Shown here: positions 8,722 through 16,813 of the stretch, piece by piece | How positions within the stretch are numbered: position 1 is the first letter of the stretch | How the letters are laid out: each line of letters starts with the position of its first letter | DNA from: Desulfatitalea sp. BRH_c12 | GTDB taxonomy: Bacteria > Desulfobacterota > Desulfobacteria > Desulfobacterales > Desulfosarcinaceae | Length of the DNA stretch: 64,000 bases | NCBI GenBank assembly: GCA_000961655.1 | Contig: LADR01000029.1 | Span: 124,001 to 188,000 of the forward strand | Reading direction: 5' to 3' | The notes under the pieces: generated by a model | The model's input: only the letters and a program-made list of their open reading frames with translations | Told to the model about the DNA's origin: nothing | Database searches by the model: none | Program-made: the position numbers and the translations under genes

Positions 8722-9783
8722 TCAGGCCATCAATGCGTGAATGTTCTTTTTATACTCGGCCCACTGGCCGATATCGATGTAGGATTTTTCGCTGATCGGA
8801 AAGACCGATACTTTTCTTCCTTGCTTCATGAGAATTGCGATCAGTTCCGGCATATCGATCGGGGTATCTTTGGGGATACAGGCGACACTATCCTTGTTGA
8901 GGACATAAACGCCGGTATTGATCGTGATATCGAACTCAGGTTTTTCGCGCATCTTGTCGATACAGCCATTCTGAGAAAACTCGATCACCCCATAGGGCAG
9001 CGCAACATGTTGCACCGACCCGATGACGGTGATATCGTTTTCATTTTCCTGGTGAAACCGCAACACATCGGCGATATTGGTTTCCAACACAATATCACAG
9101 TTGGTCACGATGAACGGCGAACTGAAGTTCTCCGGCAGCAAACTGAGGCTGCCGGCTGTTCCCAGAAATTGCTTTTCCCAAACATAGCTGATTTTATATT
9201 TGCTTTTGGTGTTGTCGAAAAATGATTTGATCATCTCCCCTTTGTAATTGACCGTCAGGAAAAATTCCTGAATGCCATAGGCGTTGAATTTGTCCATGAT
9301 GATTTCAAGAATCGGTTTATTGCCGATAGGAATAAGCGGTTTGGGTAAAATCCGGGTGAAAGGTTCCAGGCGTGTTCCTTTGCCGCCGGCCATGATCACT
9401 ACCGGGATATCGGCTACGGTGTCCGATTGCACTTTTTCATGACCTATTTTATCCCAGAAAAGAATATCACAGACCCTGTTATCATTATCGATGACAGGTA
9501 GAAAAGTTATTTTGTGCCGGGCCATTAACGCCTGCGCTTTTCTAAGGCTCGAATGGTCTTTTAGTAGTACCGGATCGGAGTTGAAGCACTGTCCCACGCA
9601 GCCTTCGATCGACCCTTCCTTCAGTATGTGGCGACGCAGATCACCGTCGGTCAGCGTTCCGAGCAGGCCCCCCTGAGCATCGGTCACAATGAGCATTTTC
9701 TCGGCGCCCTGATCCATTTGGCGCATGGCTTCTTTGATGGTCGCCGAAGGGCTGATCATCCACTTCTCAAATTGCGTGTTCAT
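8722..9783 (-). CDS. ptmE: Nucleotidyltransferase with CBS pair (PtmE-like)
   Basis: Residues 1-115 hold two CBS domains. Residues from about 125 form a sugar-phosphate nucleotidyltransferase with 'VVIMAGGKGTRLEPFTRILP' and 'KPLIPIGNKPILEIIMDKF'. This architecture matches PtmE of Campylobacter, which makes GDP-glucosamine for the GDP-based legionaminic acid route. The substrate here is therefore predicted to be GTP plus glucosamine-1-phosphate or its acetylated form. It sits between legG and legF in a tight operon. The CBS pair may bind a nucleotide as an allosteric sensor. Confidence 0.85.
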   Translation of the reverse strand: MNTQFEKWMISPSATIKEAMRQMDQGAEKMLIVTDAQGGLLGTLTDGDLRRHILKEGSIEGCVGQCFNSDPVLLKDHSSLRKAQALMARHKITFLPVIDNDNRVCDILFWDKIGHEKVQSDTVADIPVVIMAGGKGTRLEPFTRILPKPLIPIGNKPILEIIMDKFNAYGIQEFFLTVNYKGEMIKSFFDNTKSKYKISYVWEKQFLGTAGSLSLLPENFSSPFIVTNCDIVLETNIADVLRFHQENENDITVIGSVQHVALPYGVIEFSQNGCIDKMREKPEFDITINTGVYVLNKDSVACIPKDTPIDMPELIAILMKQGRKVSVFPISEKSYIDIGQWAEYKKNIHALMA

Positions 9784-9817
9784 GGCTGCCCTTTCGGAAG
9801 CATTGTTGTCTTTCAGC

Positions 9818-11011
9818 TTAGATCAGGTTTTCAACTTTCGGGTTCCAAACGCCGGTGATATCGTGAAATGCTTTCATCCCCATGTTTGCAGAATCAAAAC
9901 GCTCGATGATTTTGAGGATTGTTTGGGTGGTATGCGCCTTTTCGTAGGGATTGCGGGTGGTGGCCATCACCTGTGCAAACGAGGGCGACAGTGCGGTACG
10001 CAGTGCCCGCCCAACAGCGCTGCGCTCGGCACGGCAATGGATGACCGCATCACAAGACGCTCTGCCCTTCTGACGATCCCCCACGTTGATGCATGGAATG
10101 CGCAGGCTGGGTGCTTCCACGATCCCAGAAGAGGAGTTACCGACGACGCACCGGGCGTATTTCAATAAACTGAGATAGCGTATTTGCCCCAGGGAAGCGT
10201 ACGCCCGCGAGGTTTGCGCATGGGAGGCCACGTAGGTCTCTATCATGGCGTTGATGGCGCGTCCTCCCGCATCGGCATTGCTTTTCGTAAATATGCAAAA
10301 AAGGCCGGAATCTTCCAGGGCCGCCAGTATTTCTCCGAAATCTTTTTGGATATCGGTTTTCTCGGCAGTCTCAGGGTGGCAGGTGATCAACGCATAGTGA
10401 TCCACCGCAGGGCAATTGATCCGGTCAAACAGCTCCACTTTGCTCAGCAACGGCAACGTGTGGATATTTTCCACCCCGATGGCCCCGACATTGAATACTC
10501 TTTCAGGCGCTTCGCCCAATTGAATCACACGGTTTCGATACGCTTCGGTGGCCGTGAAATGGATAAGGCTCATTTTGGTGATCGCGTGCCGAAATGCATC
10601 ATCGATGGCTCCCAGCGTTATTTCGCCGCCATAGAGGTGCGCAATGGGAATACGCAGGACGGTCGCGGCCAGGGCGGCTGCCACGGCCTCGTAGCGGTCG
10701 CCGAGCAACAGAAGCATATCCGGCTTCAAACGTTCCTGCGCTTCGGCATATCCAATGATGCCCAGTCCCATGCTCTTGGCGACACCGAGGGGGGAATCGG
10801 AACTTAACACCACCTCCACTTTTTCCGATATCGTGAACCCATCCGCCTCGATCTCCTTGTAGGTAAAACCGAACTCTGGCGACAGATGGGTCCCGCTGAC
10901 GATCACCTGCAAATCCAGTTCAACATCGTCGGCAATGCCCTCCATCAATGGCTTGAGCAGACCATATTCGGCACGGGTGCCCGTAAACACGCACACTTTT
11001 TTCATCGCCAT
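9818..11011 (-). CDS. legG: UDP/GDP-sugar hydrolysing 2-epimerase (LegG/NeuC)
   Basis: A 397-residue hydrolysing 2-epimerase that releases the nucleotide and inverts C2 to give the 6-deoxy mannose-type precursor of legionaminic acid. Family motifs are 'VFTGTRAEYGLLKPLMEGI', 'LLLGDRYEAVAAALAA' and 'HLYGGEITLGAIDDAFRHAI'. It overlaps legI by 10 bases. The last dozen residues ('DITGVWNPKVENLI') are encoded by a solo copy of repeat family A (9830-9858), so the C terminus appears to have been altered by repeat insertion. The initiator could be Met1 or Met3. Confidence 0.88.
   Translation of the reverse strand: MAMKKVCVFTGTRAEYGLLKPLMEGIADDVELDLQVIVSGTHLSPEFGFTYKEIEADGFTISEKVEVVLSSDSPLGVAKSMGLGIIGYAEAQERLKPDMLLLLGDRYEAVAAALAATVLRIPIAHLYGGEITLGAIDDAFRHAITKMSLIHFTATEAYRNRVIQLGEAPERVFNVGAIGVENIHTLPLLSKVELFDRINCPAVDHYALITCHPETAEKTDIQKDFGEILAALEDSGLFCIFTKSNADAGGRAINAMIETYVASHAQTSRAYASLGQIRYLSLLKYARCVVGNSSSGIVEAPSLRIPCINVGDRQKGRASCDAVIHCRAERSAVGRALRTALSPSFAQVMATTRNPYEKAHTTQTILKIIERFDSANMGMKAFHDITGVWNPKVENLI
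9830..9858. repeat. Solo end of repeat family A inside legG 3' end
   Basis: A 29-base block identical to 6676-6704 and nearly identical to the outer arm of the full palindrome at 58648-58676 (opposite strand). It lies inside the legG reading frame and supplies its C-terminal codons up to near the stop. Confidence 0.85.
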
Positions 11012-12018
11012 ATGAAATCGTCCGCCTCGTAATCGCGTTCAGCGATTTTTCCGATGACATCATCCCAGACCATCGGGCTAAGCCCTGTGCCGGGCCTTTT
11101 GGTCGTCAGGTTGGTTGGCGTAAACGGCTGCCCTTTCCTGATCGTCCCGGCCGCAACGATGCTTTTGCGCACCACAGCCATATTGCTTCGTTCCGCTCGC
11201 GTCGGCTGCTTGATACCGTCGCCCAAGGCCCGCTCGACATTCCTGATAGAGGCCACCATCCGGGCAAAATGCTTCGGGTCAAGGGAAGCGTGGTGGTCGG
11301 GGCCGTCCATTTTGGTGTTCATCGTGAAATGCTTTTCCAGCACCGTGGCACCCATGGCGACGGCGGCAATCGGAATTTCGATGCCAATGGAATGATCGGA
11401 ATAGCCGATGGCTATTCCCGGGAAAGCCTGCATAAGGGTCGCCATCGTTCTCAGGTTGACATCCTCGTAGGGGGTTGGATAATCCGTGATGCAGTGAAGC
11501 AGCGTGATGTCCGGCTTGCTTAGACCGCCCTCCAACAAGATTTGCACGGCCGCTTCGATCTCATCGAGTACGGCCATTCCGGTGGACAGAATCACTTTCT
11601 TGCCCAAAGCGGCGATTTTTCGTAAATAAGGAAGATTGGTAATTTCACCGGAAGGAATTTTCAGGAGACGCAGGCCCATCCGCGCCAGCAAATCGATACT
11701 GGCCAGATCGAACGGCGAGGATATGAAATCGATCCCGAGGTGGTTGCATTGCGCCAGAAGCCGGAAATGCGCCTCTTCGCCCAATTCGAATTTCCTGATC
11801 ATCTCGAATTGCGTATCGCTGCCCGGCGCAGTGCGGTTTTGGTAGTCGGCTTTGGGCGCCATGCACGTCACCACCGCATTGGCCTTGAAAGTCTGGAATT
11901 TGACCGCGTCGGCCCCCGCGTCGGCCGCAACCGTTATCATCTCCATGGCCAGAGGAAAATCCCCATTATGATTCACACCGGCTTCGGCAATAATGTAGAC
12001 GGGCTTCCTTTGTGACAT
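11002..12018 (-). CDS. legI: Legionaminic/N-acetylneuraminic acid synthase (LegI/NeuB)
   Basis: Condenses the 2,4-diacetamido-trideoxymannose with phosphoenolpyruvate to form the nonulosonic acid. The NeuB barrel starts at 'VYIIAEAGVNHNGDFPLAM' and continues with 'AGADAVKFQTFKAN', 'LLKIPSGEITNLPYLRKIA' and 'AIGYSDHSIG'. A C-terminal SAF (antifreeze-like) domain is present with 'RKSIVAAGTIRKGQPFT'. Met at 12018 was chosen because the family begins there; an ATG at 12060 is in frame but lies deep in the legC coding region. Length (338 residues) fits the family. It overlaps legG by 10 bases. Confidence 0.9.
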   Translation of the reverse strand: MSQRKPVYIIAEAGVNHNGDFPLAMEMITVAADAGADAVKFQTFKANAVVTCMAPKADYQNRTAPGSDTQFEMIRKFELGEEAHFRLLAQCNHLGIDFISSPFDLASIDLLARMGLRLLKIPSGEITNLPYLRKIAALGKKVILSTGMAVLDEIEAAVQILLEGGLSKPDITLLHCITDYPTPYEDVNLRTMATLMQAFPGIAIGYSDHSIGIEIPIAAVAMGATVLEKHFTMNTKMDGPDHHASLDPKHFARMVASIRNVERALGDGIKQPTRAERSNMAVVRKSIVAAGTIRKGQPFTPTNLTTKRPGTGLSPMVWDDVIGKIAERDYEADDFIWR

Positions 12019-13262
12019 TTCGGAACCAAAAAAGGACTGCTGGGTATATTGATAAGGCATTTTTGCAATCTCTCGCTCATGTCCAATGACATGCGTTGAC
12101 AGTGTTGATACATCGGCAATTCATGCATCAATTGCCACACCGGGCGGGTAGCGATTCCGCATTGATGGGTCGCTTCCAGAATGTCTTCGATGTCATGCTC
12201 CTTTTCCGGGGCAAGCAAAAGTGCATTCAGCCAATAATTGCTGCGGGCAAACGCCGGTTCCCTAAATACCGTTACCCCGTCGATTCCGGAAAAAGCGTCG
12301 GCGTAAATCGCCGCCAACGTGCGCTTCTTCTGCAGAAGGCCATCGATTTTTTCTAATTGCGCGCAGCCGACAGCGGCATTGATATTGGGCATCCGGTAAT
12401 TGAAGCCAACCCGGTCGTGGTAGTAGCGGAATCGATGCGGGACTTTTGCGGTGGTGCTCAAATAACGCATGGTCTGGGCCAGGTCGGAATCATCGGTAAT
12501 AATGGCGCCGCCCCCGCCGGTCGTGATCGTTTTGTTGCCATTGAAACTGAAAATTCCGCAGCGACCAAACCGGCCTGTATGCACGTTTTTGTACATGCTG
12601 CCGAGCGCTTCCGCAGCATCCTCGATCATCACCAGGTTGTAGCGTTGACAGATATCCAGCAAGGAATCCAGATCCGCAGGGTGGCCGAATGTGTGCATCG
12701 GAATCAGGGCGGCGATGCGTCTGCCGCTTGCACGGTTGTAACAATCGGTACCGCGCATAACTGCGACGTCGCGCAGGTAGGCGTCAAGCTTGACAGGATC
12801 CACGCCCATGGTCTTTGGTTCGGCATCCACAAAATGGGGAATCGCATTCAGATAGCTGATGGCATTGGCGGTCGCCACGAAAGTCAGGGCGGGCACGAGG
12901 ACTTCGTCTTGCGGCCGAACACCTGTGGCCACCAATGACAAGTGCAATGCGGCGGTGCCGTTGACCACGGCGACAGCATGCCTGGCACCGGTGAATTCAG
13001 CCAGCATGTCTTCGAATCGGTCTACGAATTTTCCGACATAGGAAACGTAGGTCGATTGAATACACTGCCCCAGATAGGTGATCTCATTGCCTTCAAAGCG
13101 GGGTTCATGAAGTCCTACAGCGCCGCTGGACAGGGGCAGCAATCTCTTCAGTATCGCGACAATTTTTTGCGCAAGCAGGCTGTGGCCATCTGTCGATGTT
13201 GCGGACTCCTGCGCTGGCCTGTCGGCCGCGCTCGCGCCGCATGCAAAGCTATTTAGGTTCAT
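11973..13262 (-). CDS. legC: Aminotransferase LegC (DegT/DnrJ/EryC1 family)
   Basis: A PLP-dependent aminotransferase that converts the 4-keto-6-deoxy sugar nucleotide made by LegB to its 4-amino form. Motifs include 'VAVVNGTAALHLSLVATGV', 'MIEDAAEALGS' and the PLP-lysine region 'FSFNGNKTITTGGGGAI'. The start at 13262 follows GGAAGG. The longer frame would add residues encoded by the adjacent repeat. The C terminus runs about 45 bases past the likely legI start; the family usually ends near 'INIPSS', so the last ~17 residues are an unusual tail. Confidence 0.9.
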   Translation of the reverse strand: MNLNSFACGASAADRPAQESATSTDGHSLLAQKIVAILKRLLPLSSGAVGLHEPRFEGNEITYLGQCIQSTYVSYVGKFVDRFEDMLAEFTGARHAVAVVNGTAALHLSLVATGVRPQDEVLVPALTFVATANAISYLNAIPHFVDAEPKTMGVDPVKLDAYLRDVAVMRGTDCYNRASGRRIAALIPMHTFGHPADLDSLLDICQRYNLVMIEDAAEALGSMYKNVHTGRFGRCGIFSFNGNKTITTGGGGAIITDDSDLAQTMRYLSTTAKVPHRFRYYHDRVGFNYRMPNINAAVGCAQLEKIDGLLQKKRTLAAIYADAFSGIDGVTVFREPAFARSNYWLNALLLAPEKEHDIEDILEATHQCGIATRPVWQLMHELPMYQHCQRMSLDMSERLQKCLINIPSSPFLVPKCHKGSPSTLLPKPV

Positions 13263-13270
13263 AATCCAAC

Positions 13271-13494
13271 CTTCCGGTTCCAACGCCGGTGATCCGGGCG
13301 GGTGGTCCGGCGCCACACGCCATTTCGCTCAACTAAGGCTAAAGGTGTGCGTAGGGTCAGGCCGCAAACTCGCTGGCGCTCAAACAGTGCGGCCCAAACA
13401 ACCCTACGCACACCTTAAGCCTCACTAAATCTCATAACTGACTGGGGCGCGGACCCGCCCGGATCACCTCACTACGTGCCAATCCCGAAACTTG
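13271..13494. repeat. Full-length palindromic repeat A, copy 1
   Basis: A ~225-bp near-palindrome filling the legB-legC gap. The outer arms begin CTTCCGGTTCCAACGCC and end GTGCCAATCCCGAAAC. The inner arms are AAGGTGTGCGTAGGG and its complement around 13343-13425, with the loop 'CTGGCGCTCAAACAG'. Copy 2 at 58446-58676 matches along its whole length in the opposite orientation. No open frame lies inside. As RNA it could fold into a long interrupted hairpin within the operon transcript. Confidence 0.88.
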
Positions 13495-13497
13495 AGC

Positions 13498-14514
13498 TCA
13501 TAAGGTATAGCCATTCGGTTTGTACATTTTCATGTTTTCTTTGCGCGAAAACCATTCAATCGTTCGTTCCAATCCCTTACGAAGGCCTGCATTGCCCGAA
13601 AAAGCGGGTTCCCAGTTGACAAGGCGCTTGGCTTTGGAGGCGTCGGCGCACAGTCGCTCGACTTCGCTTTTGGTCGGTCTCAAACGCTGGGCTTCGACCT
13701 CGATGGGCACCTGTGTGCCCATCATATCCTGGATCAGGCCAATGAGGTCGCCAATGGCGATTTCGTAGCCGCTGCCGATATTGATCACTTCGCCGATGGC
13801 GGCGTCACTTTCCGCAATGGCGACAAACCCGCCGACAGTGTCCTGGACAAAATTGAAATCACGTGTCGGATGGGTTGCCCCGATCCGGATTTTCTTAATG
13901 CCTGCGTTCAACTGGGTGATGATCGTCGGAATAACCGCGCGGGCCGACTGCCGGGGACCGTACGTATTGAAGGGGCGAACGACGGCAATCGGCGTGTCGA
14001 AGGATAAGTGAAAAGACATCGCGATCTGATCCGCACCGATTTTGGATGCAGCGTAGGGCGATTGTCCCTGCAGGGGATGATTCTCGTCAATGGGCACAAA
14101 ACGGGCTGTTCCGTATACTTCGCTGGTGGAGGTATGGATGACTTTTTCCAAGCCTAAGTCCCTGGCGGCCTGAACGATGTTCAACGTTCCCTTGATGTTC
14201 GTATCACAGTAGGTGGCCGGGGAATGATACGAGTAGGGAATCGCTATCAACGCAGCCAGGTGAAAGACCACATCACAGCCCCGCATGGCCTCTCTGACGC
14301 CAAACGGGTCACGCACATCACCTTGGAAAATTTCGAGATTATCCAGAATATCGCTGCCGGCATCGTCGAGCCATCCCCAGGTATTAAAGGCGTTATACAT
14401 GACGAAGGCCCTGACACGATGGCCAGCACGGACCAGCGTTTCGGTCAGATGTGAACCAATGAACCCATCTGCGCCGGTCACCAGAATTTTCTTGGTCTTT
14501 AATGTTTTTACCAT
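13498..14514 (-). CDS. legB: LegB, NAD-dependent 4,6-dehydratase of the legionaminic pathway
   Basis: A short-chain (extended SDR) sugar-nucleotide 4,6-dehydratase of 338 residues. The NAD-binding 'ILVTGADGFIGSHLTETLV' is followed by the LegB-like 'FVMYNAFNTWGWLDD', a catalytic 'SPYAASKIGADQIAMSF' (Y-x3-K) and 'VVRPFNTYGPRQSARAVIP'. It starts the GDP-sugar legionaminic route by making the 4-keto-6-deoxy intermediate. Its ATG overlaps the end of the SQD1-like gene by 7 bases. Its stop lies at the edge of the palindromic repeat, so the last codons may be influenced by the insertion. Confidence 0.9.
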   Translation of the reverse strand: MVKTLKTKKILVTGADGFIGSHLTETLVRAGHRVRAFVMYNAFNTWGWLDDAGSDILDNLEIFQGDVRDPFGVREAMRGCDVVFHLAALIAIPYSYHSPATYCDTNIKGTLNIVQAARDLGLEKVIHTSTSEVYGTARFVPIDENHPLQGQSPYAASKIGADQIAMSFHLSFDTPIAVVRPFNTYGPRQSARAVIPTIITQLNAGIKKIRIGATHPTRDFNFVQDTVGGFVAIAESDAAIGEVINIGSGYEIAIGDLIGLIQDMMGTQVPIEVEAQRLRPTKSEVERLCADASKAKRLVNWEPAFSGNAGLRKGLERTIEWFSRKENMKMYKPNGYTL

Positions 14515-15653
14515 TTCACCCCACGAAAAATTTTATGCGCGTCGATCGCGTCTTTGTGCCGCAGGATGATTTCCATCATCTCCACCAAAACCGCGTCGCT
14601 CAAGTAGTGCGGCTGCAGACCGAGCTCCAGAAGCGCTGTGGAGGCCGGTCGGTAATAATGCTCCTCTTGTTCGATTCTTGGATTTGCCACTGAACGGATA
14701 TCAACCTTCAGCCCAATACTTTTTCCCACCGTCCGGATTCGCTCGGCCAACCCATTGACCGCAAACAGCTCCACGAACTGGTTGAAAATCCGCAACTCAC
14801 CGGAAGATGCAGGATGGTTTAACGATAATTCAATACATTGCAGCGTATCGCGCAAGTCCAGGTACCCCCGGGTTTGCCCTCCCTTGCCGTATACCGTCAA
14901 GGGATACCCGCCCGCGGCTTGAACAATGAACCGGTTGATCACTGTCCCAAACAGTTCATCATAATTGAAAAAGGGATATAACTCGGGATACCCCCGGTTC
15001 GTTTCGGTGACGAGCCCGTATACGGGCCCTTGCATCAGATCGGTCACCCTTAACTTCCATGTGCGCACGTAAAACCAAAGCAGATCGGTATCCATGATTT
15101 TCGTCGTATGATAAAGACTGGAAGCCTGCCGCGGGTAAAGAAAAGTCTGTCGGCGGCCTTTGTGCGCGACATCCAGCCAACCTTCCTCGATGTCGATATC
15201 GGGTGTCCCATACTCGCCCATTGTGCCCAGCTTGATCAGGTGACTGTCGGGCGAAAATTGTTTAATGGCGAAAATCACATTGGCCGTGACGGTAAGGTTG
15301 TTGGTCAAGGTCAGCATGGCGGCGCGCCGGTTGAGCATCGAATGGGGGGCGGACGGCTGTTCCGCGTAATGAATGACAGCCTCGGGCCGGAAGGTTTCGA
15401 AAACGTGGCTGATGAACTCCCAATGTATTAAATCCCCAATAAAAACTGCCAGCCCGCAGCCCGACACACGTCCCCAGCGTTTCACTCTTTCATTGAGGTT
15501 GGGCACCGCGAAAAGTGGCTCGACATCCTCTTCGCGGCACAGATTCCTGCGAAGATAATTGTCCGCCAAACCCACTTCGTGGCCGGCCGCGCTCAGATGC
15601 ATGGCGGTCGGCCAGCCCAGGTACCCATCACCTCCGAGGATCAATACTTTCAT
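14508..15653 (-). CDS. sqdB: UDP-sulfoquinovose synthase (SQD1/SqdB-like)
   Basis: An extended SDR that in plants and phototrophs converts UDP-glucose plus sulfite to UDP-sulfoquinovose. The match to SQD1 is strong and collinear: 'VLILGGDGYLGWPTAMHLS', 'LGTMGEYGTPDIDIEEGW', 'YPRQASSLYHTTKIMDTD', 'TVYGKGGQTRGYLDLRDTLQ' and 'RIEQEEHYYRPASTALLELG'. Length is 381 residues, close to the family. The ATG at 15653 follows GAGAAG; a GTG 15 bases upstream is an alternative. Placement in a heteropolysaccharide operon suggests sulfoquinovose in the polymer rather than only in membrane sulfolipid. No dedicated sulfolipid synthase (SqdX/SQD2) was recognised nearby. Confidence 0.88.
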   Translation of the reverse strand: MKVLILGGDGYLGWPTAMHLSAAGHEVGLADNYLRRNLCREEDVEPLFAVPNLNERVKRWGRVSGCGLAVFIGDLIHWEFISHVFETFRPEAVIHYAEQPSAPHSMLNRRAAMLTLTNNLTVTANVIFAIKQFSPDSHLIKLGTMGEYGTPDIDIEEGWLDVAHKGRRQTFLYPRQASSLYHTTKIMDTDLLWFYVRTWKLRVTDLMQGPVYGLVTETNRGYPELYPFFNYDELFGTVINRFIVQAAGGYPLTVYGKGGQTRGYLDLRDTLQCIELSLNHPASSGELRIFNQFVELFAVNGLAERIRTVGKSIGLKVDIRSVANPRIEQEEHYYRPASTALLELGLQPHYLSDAVLVEMMEIILRHKDAIDAHKIFRGVKW

Positions 15654-15709
15654 ACGATTTCTTCTCACCCGATTTGGGTTAACCTTCTAATCAACAAGCC
15701 GTTACACCT

Positions 15710-16813
15710 TCATAGCCCGCGCGGCCAGATACGCTCAGCCGGATGGCTGCAGAGCCGCGGATCTTCATGCAGCAAATCGTTTTGTATCAGAAAGTCCGCC
15801 AACTCCGCCTTCGTCAGGCAGCGGTCGTTGCCCGAGTGGTAGGGGGTATTGACGGTTTGGGAAACAACCTCCGGGTAATCGTAAACGATATTCGCATAGA
15901 GGCTCTTAAAAGCCGGCAACACTGCAAAATAGTCCGGCAGTTCCAATGCGCGCCGCGTCTCCTCCGAACACATCAATTCCTCATACATCTTTTCGCCCGG
16001 TTTGACGCCGATGACCTGTATATCAATGCTGTCGGGGCAATGGCCGAAAGATTCAGCCAAATGCGATATCATCACCAAGGCGAGATCCGACACTTTCATA
16101 ATCGGCATCTTGGTGATGAACACTTCCCCGCCTCTGGCCAGCACTGCAGAATCGATCACCAACCGGACAGCCTCTTTGATACTCATGATAAAACGCGTCA
16201 TCTGCGTGTTGGTAAGCGTTACGGGTCCGCCCCTTTTAATCTGCTCGCGAAAGATAGGGATCACGGAACCGCGCGAGCCGAGCACATTGCCGAAACGCGT
16301 CGATACATAAAGGGTGCGGCCGCCCCTGTTATTGCTATTGGCGGCGGTAACCAGGCGTTCGCCCATCAACTTGGAAGTGCCCATCACGTTGGTCGGATTG
16401 ACCGCTTTGTCGGAACTCGTGAAAATCACACGATCCGCCTTGTTGTCGGTGGCTGCCCGGATGACATTTTGCATGCCGATAATATTGGTCTGCACCGCTT
16501 CGTACGGCGACCGTTCGCAAAGGATGACATGCTTGAAGGCCGCCGTGTGAAACACGATCTGCATGTGCCGCATTTTGCGGGTCATCTTGTCTACATCGCG
16601 TACATCCGCAAGAAAGAAGCGGGCATTGGGGAAGTCGGAAAAACGGTGTTCCAGGAAGAACAGCTCACTCTCATTGTTGTCGACACCGATCAGTTCGGCA
16701 ACCTGGTGTTCTTCCAACAACTGCCGTATCAGTTCCTTGCCGATCGTTCCGCAGGCGCCGGTTACAAAAACCCGCTTGTTAGTATAAAATTGACGCTTGT
16801 CACTGCTGTGCAT
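15710..16813 (-). CDS. UDP-GlcNAc 4,6-dehydratase family (CapD/FlaA1/PseB-like)
   Basis: A soluble SDR sugar-nucleotide dehydratase of 367 residues, first gene of the glycan operon. The dinucleotide motif is 'VFVTGACGTIGKELIRQLL'. The catalytic region 'FTSSDKAVNPTNVMGTSKLM' has methionine in place of the usual SDR tyrosine, as in FlaA1/CapD inverting or retaining dehydratases. Further hallmarks are 'STRFGNVLGSRGSVIPIF' and 'RGGPVTLTNTQMTRFIMS'. The likely product is a UDP-4-keto-6-deoxy hexosamine for a second amino sugar of the polymer. GGAAGCGGAG precedes the ATG. Confidence 0.88.
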   Translation of the reverse strand: MHSSDKRQFYTNKRVFVTGACGTIGKELIRQLLEEHQVAELIGVDNNESELFFLEHRFSDFPNARFFLADVRDVDKMTRKMRHMQIVFHTAAFKHVILCERSPYEAVQTNIIGMQNVIRAATDNKADRVIFTSSDKAVNPTNVMGTSKLMGERLVTAANSNNRGGRTLYVSTRFGNVLGSRGSVIPIFREQIKRGGPVTLTNTQMTRFIMSIKEAVRLVIDSAVLARGGEVFITKMPIMKVSDLALVMISHLAESFGHCPDSIDIQVIGVKPGEKMYEELMCSEETRRALELPDYFAVLPAFKSLYANIVYDYPEVVSQTVNTPYHSGNDRCLTKAELADFLIQNDLLHEDPRLCSHPAERIWPRGL

